From NCBI RefSeq assembly GCF_008123515.1, contig NZ_VSSR01000029.1, forward strand, positions 62,001-126,000: a stretch of 64,000 bases of DNA. The letters are read 5' to 3'. This stretch comes from Bradyrhizobium cytisi (GTDB lineage: Bacteria; Pseudomonadota; Alphaproteobacteria; Rhizobiales; Xanthobacteraceae). Shown in pieces: positions 44,026 through 52,163 of this stretch; the first letter of the stretch is position 1; the number at the start of each line of letters is the position of its first letter. Under the pieces are notes generated by a model that did no database searches, was not told the origin of the DNA, and was given only the letters and a program-made list of their open reading frames with translations. The translations under genes were made by a program, and so were the position numbers.

Positions 44026-44185
44026 GTCATCTTCCCCGAGACCGCGATCCATTTGGACAAGGCTCCGCCGTTCGCCGATCGCTGATGCGACGGCGGAGTG
44101 AAAGACAGTAATGTTGCGATCGATCCTCTTGCGGGACTGCCGTCTGCTCTGACGACAATCGCATCTTGCGGGATCTTCCGTGGAA

Positions 44186-44201
44186 GCTGCATCAATGCAG
44201 C
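44186..44201. promoter_or_regulatory. Inverted repeat GCTGCAT-CA-ATGCAGC
   Basis: The perfect 7-2-7 inverted repeat lies about 160 bases upstream of the TauD-type gene in an otherwise unexplained 750-base spacer. It is a candidate site for a LysR-type (CysB/Cbl-like) or other regulator of the sulfonate operon. Confidence 0.4.
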
Positions 44202-44314
44202 CTGTGTTCAGTTACACGATGCTAACGCAAGGGCTTCGGAAATAGCTTCCAAAGTTGAAGGCAAGCGGGAAACAGATGCACCTGCGGTGACGGCGTGTCC
44301 GTTCGTTATTTGCA

Positions 44315-44740
44315 TTGACCGCGTGGAATGAGCCCTGGAGAGCACCGGACATTCGCCCCGGCGCAGCGCCTTCTAATCGAGATCATGAACCCGCAACATC
44401 ATCTCTTTCGCTCGCTGCCGCCGCTAGATTCATGCTCGCATCACGCCGAACAACGCAAATCCATTTCATCGACATTTCTCGTTCCGGCAACATAGAGTTG
44501 GTCGCGATCACGCCGTCTCTACGGCGCGTAGGACATTTTGGATAGAACGATGTCGACACCAGGCGCGCATTCGGCAACTTCCTCGGCGACTTTTCGCAAG
44601 CTGAACGAGCAGAAATCGACGCAGCTTTTGCCGCGCTGGTCGAGACGAAGCGCACATCGGAGGGCCTCTGCCTCGAACGACATCTGCGTTTTGCATTCGC
44701 GCGAAAGCCGGGGTCGCAAACCACCCCTTACGTCTCGTAG
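44315..44740 (+). pseudogene. Possible MarR-like regulator remnant with in-frame stop
   Basis: One reading frame runs from about 44315 to 44740 and is broken only by a TAG at 44543-44545. Before it stands 'SRSGNIELVAITPSLRR', after it 'RRAFGNFLGDFSQAERAEID' and 'AAFAALVETKR'. The pattern of a wing followed by 'FLxxFSxxERxxL' helices is reminiscent of the C-terminal half of MarR-family regulators. No N-terminal helix-turn-helix is recognisable. It lies between the divergent dioxygenase and LLM genes, where a regulator would be expected. The assignment is weak. Confidence 0.28.
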
Positions 44741-44773
44741 CCACTCCGGCCATCGAATCTGGGCATTCGAACC

Positions 44774-46117
44774 ATGAGCAACCAACGGCAGCTTGTACTC
44801 AACCTCTTCATCTACCCCGGCGGCCACCACGAAGCCGCGTGGCGCTACAGGGGATCTGAACCAGACCGCATTCTCGACATCACTCATTATCAGGAGCTGG
44901 CGCAACGCGCCGAGGCGAGCAAGTTCGACGCCATCTTCTTTGCCGATGGGCCAGCACTGGCCGACAACGTCCGCTACGCCCAGCGCTTTCGTTTCGAGCC
45001 GATCACCTGGCTCGCGGCGATCGCCGCGGTGACCCAGCGCATCGGCCTGATCGCAACCGCATCGACCACCTATACCGAGCCCTACAATCTCGCACGCCTG
45101 TTCGCTTCACTGGATCATCTGAGCCGGGGGCGCGCCGGCTGGAACATCGTGACCACCAGCGCACCGCAGGCCGCACAGAATTTTGGATTGCCAGAGCACC
45201 CTCCTCACCACGAACGCTACGAACGCGCCCGCGAGTATCTCGATGTCATCTCGCGACTCTGGGATAGCTGGGAGGACGACGCGCTCGTCAACGACCCCGA
45301 ATCCGGCATCTTCGCCGATACCAGCAAGATCCACACGCTCGACCACGTCGGGAAGCATTTTCGTGTGCGCGGCCCGCTGAACATTTCGCGCACGCCACAG
45401 GGCCGGCCGGTCTATGTGCAGGCCGGCTCCTCCGACGACGGCCGTTCCTTCGCCGCCCGATACGCTGAGGCGATCTTCACCGCGCACCAGACCCCGGACT
45501 CGGCCAAGGCCTTCTATGCGGACATCAAGCGCCAGGCCCGCAGCTTCGATCGCGGTCCCGACGAGATCAAGATCCTGCCCGGCATCAGCCCCTTTATCGG
45601 CAGCACGCAGGCTGAAGCCGATCGGCTTCAGGACGAGTTCAACGCGCTGATCCAGCCGGAGTATTCCCTCACGCAGCTCCGCCAGATGATCGGGCTCGAT
45701 CTCACCGCCTACGATCTCGACGGTCCCGTCCCGCGCCACCTCATCGACACCGCGAGCGCGCGCGGCGCCGCCAGCCGCTTCAAGCTCGTGGTCGACATCG
45801 TCGATCGCGAGAAGCCGACCATTCGACAGCTGGTGCAGCGCCTTGCCGGCGCGCGCGGCCACTGGGTCATTGCCGGAACGCCGGAAAAGATCGCCGACAA
45901 CATCCAGACCTGGTTCGAGAACGGCGCGGCGGACGGCTTCAACGTGATGCCGCCCTGGCTGCCCGGCGGCTTCGATGTCTTCGCCGAGCAAGTCGTCCCG
46001 ATCCTGCGCAAGCGCGGCCTGTTCCGCGAGGACTACACCGGCACGACGCTGCGCGAGCATTACGGCCTCGCCCGTCCCGCCAGCATCTACTCCAACGCGG
46101 TCAAGGCGATCGCCTGA
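44774..46117 (+). CDS. LLM class flavin-dependent monooxygenase (NtaA/SnaA/DszA group)
   Basis: This 447-residue FMN-dependent monooxygenase opens with 'QLVLNLFIYPGGHHEAAWRY' and contains 'AEASKFDAIFFADGPALADN' near residue 48, 'HLSRGRAGWNIVTTSAPQAA' near 115 and 'WVIAGTPEKIADNIQTWFEN' near 360. Such enzymes oxidise aminopolycarboxylates, dibenzothiophene sulfones or dialkyl sulfones and need reduced FMN from a separate reductase, here perhaps the one at 38.8 kb. A MetQ-type binding protein follows after 45 bases. The setting favours an organosulfur substrate. Confidence 0.92.
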   Translation: MSNQRQLVLNLFIYPGGHHEAAWRYRGSEPDRILDITHYQELAQRAEASKFDAIFFADGPALADNVRYAQRFRFEPITWLAAIAAVTQRIGLIATASTTYTEPYNLARLFASLDHLSRGRAGWNIVTTSAPQAAQNFGLPEHPPHHERYERAREYLDVISRLWDSWEDDALVNDPESGIFADTSKIHTLDHVGKHFRVRGPLNISRTPQGRPVYVQAGSSDDGRSFAARYAEAIFTAHQTPDSAKAFYADIKRQARSFDRGPDEIKILPGISPFIGSTQAEADRLQDEFNALIQPEYSLTQLRQMIGLDLTAYDLDGPVPRHLIDTASARGAASRFKLVVDIVDREKPTIRQLVQRLAGARGHWVIAGTPEKIADNIQTWFENGAADGFNVMPPWLPGGFDVFAEQVVPILRKRGLFREDYTGTTLREHYGLARPASIYSNAVKAIA

Positions 46118-46162
46118 CACCGCTTCCGTACTGACATCCCAACTCGAGACCAGCAAGAAGAC

Positions 46163-46978
46163 ATGAAGACAGCGTTTTTTCTCCTCTCGGGCCTTTTGGC
46201 TCTCTCCCCCTTAGCCGCGGGAGATGCCTCCGCACAGCAACCCGCAAAGCCGGAGCTGCGGGTCGGCTTCGTGCCGGGGCCATATATCGATGAGTTCAAG
46301 GTCGGCGTCGAACCAGAGCTGAAGAAGAAGGGCTACAAGATCCGCTATGTCGAATTCTCGACCGGCCTTGAAGCCAACAACGCTGTGTTCAAGTCCGAGA
46401 TCGACGCCAACGTGATGCAGCACACGATCTTCCTCGACTCCTACAACGAGCGCCAGAAAACCGATCTCGTCGGCGTCGTCCACGTCCCGACGCCACCGAT
46501 GGGCCTCTATTCGAAGAAGCACCCGCTGGGCACGCCGATCAAGCCAGGCTCCAGCGTCGCGGTGCCGAACGATCCGGTCAATCTGCAACGCGCGCTGTGG
46601 GTGCTGCGCGATCTCGGCCTCATCGAGATTCGCGACAGCAAGCCGGTCGATGTCACCGAGCTCGACGTCATCAAAAATCCCGGCGGCATCAAGATTGTGC
46701 CGCTCGAGGCCGCACAGGCGCCACGGGCGCTCGACGACGTCGACTTCGCCGCCGTCCAGGGCAATTTCGCGATCTTCAGCGGGCTAAAGCTGACCAACGC
46801 CTTCGCGCTCGAGAAGATGACGACACCCTATATCAACGTGCTGGCCGTAAAGAAGGCCAATGCCACCGCCGGATGGGCTCAGGACATCGTCGCCGGCTAC
46901 AAATCGCCTGCGTTCAAGGCAGCGATTCAGGCCGACCGGTTCTATGACGGGTTCACTTTGCCTGATTACATGAAGTGA
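46163..46978 (+). CDS. MetQ/NlpA-type ABC substrate-binding protein
   Basis: This 271-residue protein has a cleavable signal ('FFLLSGLLALSPLAAGDASA', cut before QQP) without the lipobox Cys that most MetQ proteins carry, so it should be free in the periplasm. NlpA features include 'LRVGFVPGPYIDEFKVGVEP' near residue 32 and 'ANVMQHTIFLDSYNERQ' near 76. No MetN ATPase or MetI permease gene is nearby, so it must borrow a transporter or act as a sensor. It follows the LLM monooxygenase gene and probably binds a methionine-like or sulfur compound. Confidence 0.88.
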   Translation: MKTAFFLLSGLLALSPLAAGDASAQQPAKPELRVGFVPGPYIDEFKVGVEPELKKKGYKIRYVEFSTGLEANNAVFKSEIDANVMQHTIFLDSYNERQKTDLVGVVHVPTPPMGLYSKKHPLGTPIKPGSSVAVPNDPVNLQRALWVLRDLGLIEIRDSKPVDVTELDVIKNPGGIKIVPLEAAQAPRALDDVDFAAVQGNFAIFSGLKLTNAFALEKMTTPYINVLAVKKANATAGWAQDIVAGYKSPAFKAAIQADRFYDGFTLPDYMK

Positions 46979-47224
46979 GCGGAGCGCATGTTCGAATTCA
47001 CGCTTGAATGGGCCAGCCGCCGCTCCGTCGCATGCGTTCGGCGCGGCGATGGCATCAAAACCACCCATCTCCGACAAGCGCCGTGGAATTTTCCATCCGC
47101 GCCCGCGACGACGTCAGCATGATTCAACCAAACTGATCCCGACGAGTATGTAGCAATGTCCAACGCCATCCCTGCCGTGATAGCGTTCCCGCGTTCTCGC
47201 CCTACACCGTTGTCCGGAGTGAAC
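46979..47224. other. Spacer after MetQ-like gene
   Basis: About 245 bases with no recognisable gene. A 44-codon frame from 46988 has no family resemblance. No terminator-like hairpin was seen. Confidence 0.4.
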
Positions 47225-47377
47225 ATGAGCTATCTCATCTCGCTGCAGTCAGGCTGCGCTCGTTTGATCGAACAGGCACGCGGATGGTTCCAGCGCTCGC
47301 TGCAGCCGCGGACAGGCGGCCCGGACAACACACAGGACGATCTCTACGAGATCTTCCTGTTCGGGCCTCACGGCTGA
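47225..47377 (+). CDS. Small hypothetical protein
   Basis: The 50-residue frame begins at an ATG with GGAG seven bases upstream and encodes 'MSYLISLQSGCARLIEQARG' followed by 'WFQRSLQPRTGG' and an acidic end 'DDLYEIFLFGPHG'. An amphipathic helix followed by a polar tail is plausible. An ATG at 47156 would add 23 residues but has no ribosome binding site. It lies 46 bases before the Lrp regulator gene. I do not recognise a family, and it may not be a real gene. Confidence 0.35.
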   Translation: MSYLISLQSGCARLIEQARGWFQRSLQPRTGGPDNTQDDLYEIFLFGPHG

Positions 47378-47422
47378 CGCCAGGCAACGCCGTCCAACTT
47401 TCATCACACTGAGGTTTCAGAC

Positions 47423-47932
47423 ATGACCGACGCTGCGCTGCAGCTCGCCGAAACCGGCCGCCGTCTCGACGCCATCGACCGCAAGATCCTGGCCGTCCTC
47501 CAGGAGGACGCTTCGCTCTCGGTTGCGGAAATCGGGGACCGCGTCGGCTTGTCCTCGACACCGTGCTGGAAGCGCATCCAGAGGCTGGAAGCCGACGGCG
47601 TGATCCTGAGACGGGTTGCACTGGTCGATCCGAACAAGATCGGGCTTGGGCTCTCGGTATTCGTCTCCGTGGAGAGCTCCGACCATTCGGATGCCTGGCT
47701 GAAGCGCATCGCCGAGGCTGTCAGCGCCATGCCCGAAGTGATGGAATTCTACCGGATGGCCGGCGATGTCGACTATATGCTTCGCGTCGTGATTCCGGAC
47801 ATGCAGAGCTACGACGTGTTCTACAAGAAGCTGATCAACGCCGTGCCGCTCAAAAACGTCACCTCGCGCTTCGCGATGGAGAAGATCAAGTCGATCACGG
47901 CGCTGCCGGTGCCGCTGGTGGTGGCGGACTAA
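47423..47932 (+). CDS. Lrp/AsnC family transcriptional regulator
   Basis: This 169-residue protein has the AsnC-type helix-turn-helix 'DRKILAVLQEDASLSVAEIG' near residue 18 and 'STPCWKRIQRLEADGVI' near 47, then an RAM effector domain ('FVSVESSDHSDAWLKRIAEA' onward) with 'VMEFYRMAGDVDYMLRVVIP'. It binds DNA as octamers and senses amino acids. Position after the LLM and MetQ-like genes suggests it controls them in response to methionine or cysteine, but no operator was identified. It is convergent with the tannase-family gene. Confidence 0.92.
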   Translation: MTDAALQLAETGRRLDAIDRKILAVLQEDASLSVAEIGDRVGLSSTPCWKRIQRLEADGVILRRVALVDPNKIGLGLSVFVSVESSDHSDAWLKRIAEAVSAMPEVMEFYRMAGDVDYMLRVVIPDMQSYDVFYKKLINAVPLKNVTSRFAMEKIKSITALPVPLVVAD

Positions 47933-48072
47933 GGAGCGAGCGGAGACGACTCTGCCCTCCGCGCCGAGCGGCTGGGCTAACGACAGCACGGTACCCGCAC
48001 GCACGCATTGCATCGCGCCCAACCTGTTCGGAAGTTTTTCTTCATGTCGCCACGTTAACGGTCCCTTGATGC

Positions 48073-49785
48073 TCACGGCGCCGACGGCGTGCACCGATAG
48101 CTTTCCGCTCGCAGGCGATCACCGGACGTGTAGCGCGGATAGTCCGGATAGCGGCACATCGGACGTGAGCCCAACAGCTTGAATGGCGGCGAGTTCTCCT
48201 TGACTGTCTGAATCAGGGCATCAGGCGGCGGCGCGCCATCACTCACCCAGCGGTCCAATGGATCGAGCAGATCGACCATGGTTGGCACCGGGCTGCCGTC
48301 GGTCACGCTGGCCGCTGCACCGCTATGGGTCGAGGCGGGTGAAATAAACAGGCGCGCCGAGCGATCGACCATCGCCTGCCCAACCCTTGCAGACACCGAA
48401 TTGAAGTAGTTGATCGCGGCCAGGGGACTCAGTGCAAGGTCGCCGGTGTTGGAGCGCATGATCAGCTTGCCGCCGCGTGCGAAAAACGCCGACAGATCGG
48501 GATTGGTGGAGTCGAGCAGTTCCGATAGCTCGCGAAGGCGGTCGCGAAACTTGTTCGGATCGAACGTGCTCGGATCGAAGAGCGCGTCCTTCGCCACAAA
48601 GAATCGAACAAAATTCGCGGCATAGAGCCAATGGATCGAGGACGTATCGATGTCGACGGCCGCGTTCGGCGCCGCCGTCCCTGTGATCCAGCGCATCATG
48701 TGCGAGCTGCGGCCATCCGGCGTAATCTCGTTGCCGTAAAGCCATTGCGGATAGGCCGCGAGCCCGTTCGGTACCGCGAACGGCAGTTCATAGGGTGAAT
48801 GGAGCGCCACGACGGTCGCGATTTGTGCATCGGACAGGCAGGTTTCACCGCTGTCAGCGCCGTTCGCACAGCGCAATTCCTTCAGATCAACATGCGAGGG
48901 ACAAGCGAGATAATTATTGACGACGCCGTCGACCAGCCCGTCCAAGGCGTCACAACGATCGGCGACGAATTTCGCAAACATGCCGAGCTTGGCAGGCGGT
49001 ATCCATCCGCCGTGGACCTGCGGGATCTCGTGATGCAAGAAGGCTCCGCCAATCATTGACAGCTGAATGGCGGGCACCACGCTGACGATGCCGTCGTAGT
49101 CGGCCGGGAATCGCTGCGCCATCGTCAGGCCTTCGCGCCCACCCTCCGAGCCGCCGAAATAATACACCCGCGACGGCGGCTGTCCGTAGAACATGCCTAT
49201 CATGTTCACGCTGACGTCCCTGACCTTCTTGTAGGACGCATAGGCGTAATTCACCACCATCTCGTCATTGAGGCCGAACTGTCCAACGCTATTTGGCGCA
49301 AACGCTGACGCCTGATGGCCCGAATCGGTTCCGAAGGTCACGTAGCCGCGCGTCAGCGGCAATGGATCGTCCGATGCAGCATCGCGCAACGGCGCAAGTC
49401 CGGTGATAAGCGTGCCGTTGTAGCCGCCACCGCCGTACTGCACTGCCTTGCCGTTCCACGCGATCGGCAGATTGATCTGGAAATTGATCAATTGTGCCGC
49501 GGGATCGACCGGCGCGATGCTGCCATTTACCCTGCAAAACTCGGGCGTGGCCGGCGTGGCAGTGGCGTTAGCGGCAACAATCGTCCCGGAAGCAATGGTA
49601 GCTTCCCCGCTCGGCAGTCCAATCGACGCTGCGGGAATCACACGGCCGGCGAGCGTCGAACAGATTGCCTTGAGTTGCTCGGCGCTTGGCAAGGCCGCCA
49701 TGGCTTTCTTGGCACAGATCGTCTCACTACCGAGGAGGATCGAAAGCGCGAGCAATGCCAGTCGGAGTGGTGAGCGGTAGTTCAT
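48073..49785 (-). CDS. Tannase/feruloyl esterase family hydrolase
   Basis: This exported alpha/beta hydrolase of 570 residues has a signal peptide after the ATG 49785 ('LRLALLALSILLGSETICA'). The nucleophile elbow is 'YYFGGSEGGREGL' near residue 208 and the late His is in 'ISPASTHSGAA' near 485. In canonical members these read GCSxGG and HC, with the two cysteines bridged; here both are replaced (Gly and Ser) while lid cysteines ('LACPSHVDLKELRCANG') remain. It should cleave ester bonds of phenolic acids. A 117-codon open stretch upstream is not part of it. The surrounding aromatic-catabolism genes agree. Confidence 0.88.
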   Translation of the reverse strand: MNYRSPLRLALLALSILLGSETICAKKAMAALPSAEQLKAICSTLAGRVIPAASIGLPSGEATIASGTIVAANATATPATPEFCRVNGSIAPVDPAAQLINFQINLPIAWNGKAVQYGGGGYNGTLITGLAPLRDAASDDPLPLTRGYVTFGTDSGHQASAFAPNSVGQFGLNDEMVVNYAYASYKKVRDVSVNMIGMFYGQPPSRVYYFGGSEGGREGLTMAQRFPADYDGIVSVVPAIQLSMIGGAFLHHEIPQVHGGWIPPAKLGMFAKFVADRCDALDGLVDGVVNNYLACPSHVDLKELRCANGADSGETCLSDAQIATVVALHSPYELPFAVPNGLAAYPQWLYGNEITPDGRSSHMMRWITGTAAPNAAVDIDTSSIHWLYAANFVRFFVAKDALFDPSTFDPNKFRDRLRELSELLDSTNPDLSAFFARGGKLIMRSNTGDLALSPLAAINYFNSVSARVGQAMVDRSARLFISPASTHSGAAASVTDGSPVPTMVDLLDPLDRWVSDGAPPPDALIQTVKENSPPFKLLGSRPMCRYPDYPRYTSGDRLRAESYRCTPSAP

Positions 49786-50184
49786 CTGATCCCCATTTTT
49801 TCGTTTCTTGTGCCAACGAAGACTCGAGTCGATGAGAATAGCGTGCTGCTCCGCGTTGCGCCAATTTAAACGCCCGCTCTTCAGCTGTCGTGAATGCATT
49901 GAACGAACTCCCGAAGTCGCATTAATCAATGATTCAGCAGAAGGGTTGCTGGTCAGGTGCGCACGAACCCGACCTTCTGGAACAAGTAATCGCTGGATTC
50001 GGACGCGAGGCGCTTCGCTCGTACAACGAGAGCATCGTCGAGAATCCGGCCGCCACACTTTCATGGGCCTGTCGGCGACGAAAACCGCCTCGATGCAACC
50101 GGCGTCCGCCGCGCCGACGATCGCATCCACCGACACTCCCTCCCCTGTAAGCCTCTCTTCGTCTTCCCGCGGCGGACGCGCAGA
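49786..50184. other. Spacer with a decayed reading frame downstream of the Bug protein gene
   Basis: About 400 bases between the tannase-family start and the Bug-type gene stop. Apart from the small minus-strand remnant at 49953-50136, nothing coding or repeated was recognised. Confidence 0.4.
49953..50136 (-). pseudogene. Small frameshifted remnant of unknown family
   Basis: A strong GGGGAGGGA site leads into a GTG (50136 or 50130) and 'VDAIVGAADAGCIEAVFVAD'. Near 50055 the sensible reading moves one frame and continues as 'GGRILDDALVVRAKRLASES' and 'SDYLFQKVGFVRT', stopping at 49953. Rejoined, this gives about 60 residues with normal codon use. It sits 48 bases after the Bug-type gene stop and was probably co-transcribed. 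I do not recognise the family. Confidence 0.35.
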
Positions 50185-51165
50185 TCAGATCTTCGGGATC
50201 TTCGCCCGCTCAACCACACCCGACCACTTCACGATTTCGGACTGGATCAGCTTCTTCATCTCTTCCGGAGAGCTGCCACGGACTTCGCCGCCGACGGCCG
50301 TTTCCAGGCGCTGCCTGATCTCGGGCTCGTTGAGGATGTCGAGTGTCGCCGAGTTGAGTGCGGCGATGACGGCAGACGGGGTGCCCTTGGGAGCGAGAAC
50401 GCCCGCCCAGGTCCGCACGTCATATCCCTTGACGCCGGCTTCCTCGACCGTTGGAACATCCGGCAACAGCGCAGTCCGTGTTGGCGAAGTCACCGCCAAC
50501 CCGCGAATGCCACCGCTCTGGATCTGCGCCGCGAGCAGCACGGGCGTGCCGACGATGACCGGAACCTCTCCGCCAAGCAGCGCGGTGACGGATTGAGAAT
50601 CCCCGCGATAGGGTACATGGACCATGTCGATGCCGGCCATCGCATCGAGCAGCTCTCCCGCGAGATGATGCGTGCTGCCGAAACCGACCGAGCCAAAGCT
50701 GAGCGCGCCGGGCTTCTGCTTTGCCATCGCGATCAGTTCGCCCAGCGATTTGGCCGGGTAGTCGTTGCGCACCGCAATGACCAGCGCGTAGTAGACCAGC
50801 GTCGAGATCATGTCGAAACTGTCGGCCGGCTGGTAGCTCAGGCTCTTGTACGTCGCGGGCGATATGGCGTGGGCGCCTGTGACGAGTCCGATCGTGTAGC
50901 CGTCGGGCTCAGCCTTGGCGATCGCGTCCGCCCCAATGTTGCCGCCGGCACCGGGCTTGGCTTCGACGACGATCGGTTGCCCGAGCTTCCTGGAGAGCCC
51001 GTCGGCGATAATGCGCGACAGCGTGTCGGCCGCGCCGCCGGCGGCAAAGCCGTGAATCAAGCGTATGGGGCGCGAAGGATAGTTGTCCGCCGACTGGGCA
51101 GGGCCGGCCGCCATAAAGCTGCCGAGCAGAAATCCGGTCGCAGCAAACCGCTTCATCCACCTCAT
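50185..51165 (-). CDS. Bug-family (TctC) tripartite transporter substrate-binding protein
   Basis: The 326-residue periplasmic protein has a signal peptide ending 'GPAQSA' and the family start 'DNYPSRPIRLIHGFAAGGAA', with 'VVEAKPGAGGNIGADAIAKA' near residue 68. Bug proteins bind carboxylates and feed TctAB membrane subunits, but none are encoded here, as is common for these expanded families. The ATG has GGGAGG upstream. It lies next to aromatic-catabolism genes, so the ligand may be a phenolic or dicarboxylic acid. Confidence 0.93.
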   Translation of the reverse strand: MRWMKRFAATGFLLGSFMAAGPAQSADNYPSRPIRLIHGFAAGGAADTLSRIIADGLSRKLGQPIVVEAKPGAGGNIGADAIAKAEPDGYTIGLVTGAHAISPATYKSLSYQPADSFDMISTLVYYALVIAVRNDYPAKSLGELIAMAKQKPGALSFGSVGFGSTHHLAGELLDAMAGIDMVHVPYRGDSQSVTALLGGEVPVIVGTPVLLAAQIQSGGIRGLAVTSPTRTALLPDVPTVEEAGVKGYDVRTWAGVLAPKGTPSAVIAALNSATLDILNEPEIRQRLETAVGGEVRGSSPEEMKKLIQSEIVKWSGVVERAKIPKI

Positions 51166-51240
51166 GGATGCATCCTCCCTTTGACTGTTGTCTCGTTGGC
51201 CGCGGCGAAGCGGCGGTCTTCCAAACGAGTGCCGGGCCGC

Positions 51241-52146
51241 CTAGCGGGCGAACTCGACGCATTCCGGTGATGGCGGCAGACCCCAGACGTCGCGCGGCAG
51301 CCCGACCCAGACTTTCGGCCGCTGCGGACGATCGCGATGCCAGGGACGCGGATCGAAATAGCCAAGCTCCTCATCGATCATGCGATCGAGATCGTGGAAC
51401 AGCTCGACGAGATGGCCATCCGGATTGCGGTGATAGACCGCGGTGTTGTGGCCGGGGCCGTGACGGACCGGTCCCCAAAGGATATTGAGCTTGTGGCGGG
51501 CGAGATGATCGCAAGCCTGCTGCATGTGGGAAGGGCCGCGCAACTCGAATGCGAGATGATGCAGGCTGCGCACGGGCGCACGGGCGAAGTTCAGCGTATG
51601 ATGTTCGTAACCGCTGCGCAGGAAGACGAAGCGGTCCTCGACCCAGTCGGAGACCCGCAGGCCCATGACGTTCGCATAGAACTCCGACGCCGCAAGCGGA
51701 TCGGGCGTACGAAGCGCGACATGGCCGAGCTTGGTGACGGCGAGCGCACCGATCCGCTCCTGCGCCGGTGTCGGCGTCCAGCCCTGGATCAGTTCGAACC
51801 GCGTTCCCTCGGGATCGGTGAAGGACAACAGCCTGGAAATTCCAGGCAGAGGATCACTCCGCAGTTCGGGACGCAAATTCGCGCGCTTCAGAGCGGCCCC
51901 CAATGCGTCCATCTCGACATTCGGAGAGATCTCGAACGCGATACTCGTCAACGCCGCCTCGCCGGGCTCGATCACGAGCGAAAGCTGCTCGGAATCGCTG
52001 GCGAGAAAAATGCGATCTCCATCGCGACCGACCAGGCCAAGACCGATCACGCCGCGGTAGTAATCGAGCAATCGCTCGGAATCCGGCGAGGCGAAAGTGG
52101 CGTGTCTCAGCCGTGTGAATCGGGCAATCGGTGCCTGGGTCGTCAT
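51241..52146 (-). CDS. Extradiol-dioxygenase-like VOC protein
   Basis: This 301-residue enzyme has two VOC domains. The second carries the expected iron ligands: His in 'LGHVALRTPDPLAASEFY' near residue 145, His in 'RSLHHLAFEL' near 200 and Glu in 'GHLVELFHDLD' near 255. Type I extradiol dioxygenases cleave catechol rings with this arrangement. It is the second gene after the MDR oxidoreductase in a divergent operon under the GntR-type regulator. Ring-cleavage is likely, the exact catechol unknown. Confidence 0.86.
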   Translation of the reverse strand: MTTQAPIARFTRLRHATFASPDSERLLDYYRGVIGLGLVGRDGDRIFLASDSEQLSLVIEPGEAALTSIAFEISPNVEMDALGAALKRANLRPELRSDPLPGISRLLSFTDPEGTRFELIQGWTPTPAQERIGALAVTKLGHVALRTPDPLAASEFYANVMGLRVSDWVEDRFVFLRSGYEHHTLNFARAPVRSLHHLAFELRGPSHMQQACDHLARHKLNILWGPVRHGPGHNTAVYHRNPDGHLVELFHDLDRMIDEELGYFDPRPWHRDRPQRPKVWVGLPRDVWGLPPSPECVEFAR

Positions 52147-52163
52147 TGTACTGGTTCACTCTC

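Noticed and set aside
44511..44526. Hairpin CGCCGT-CTCT-ACGGCG as terminator
   Set aside because: Short stem with no T-run and no gene end nearby; likely chance in GC-rich DNA.
48073..50136. Long form of the tannase-family protein starting at 50136
   Set aside because: The signal peptide and ribosome binding site support the ATG at 49785; the extra 117 codons include an unrelated remnant.
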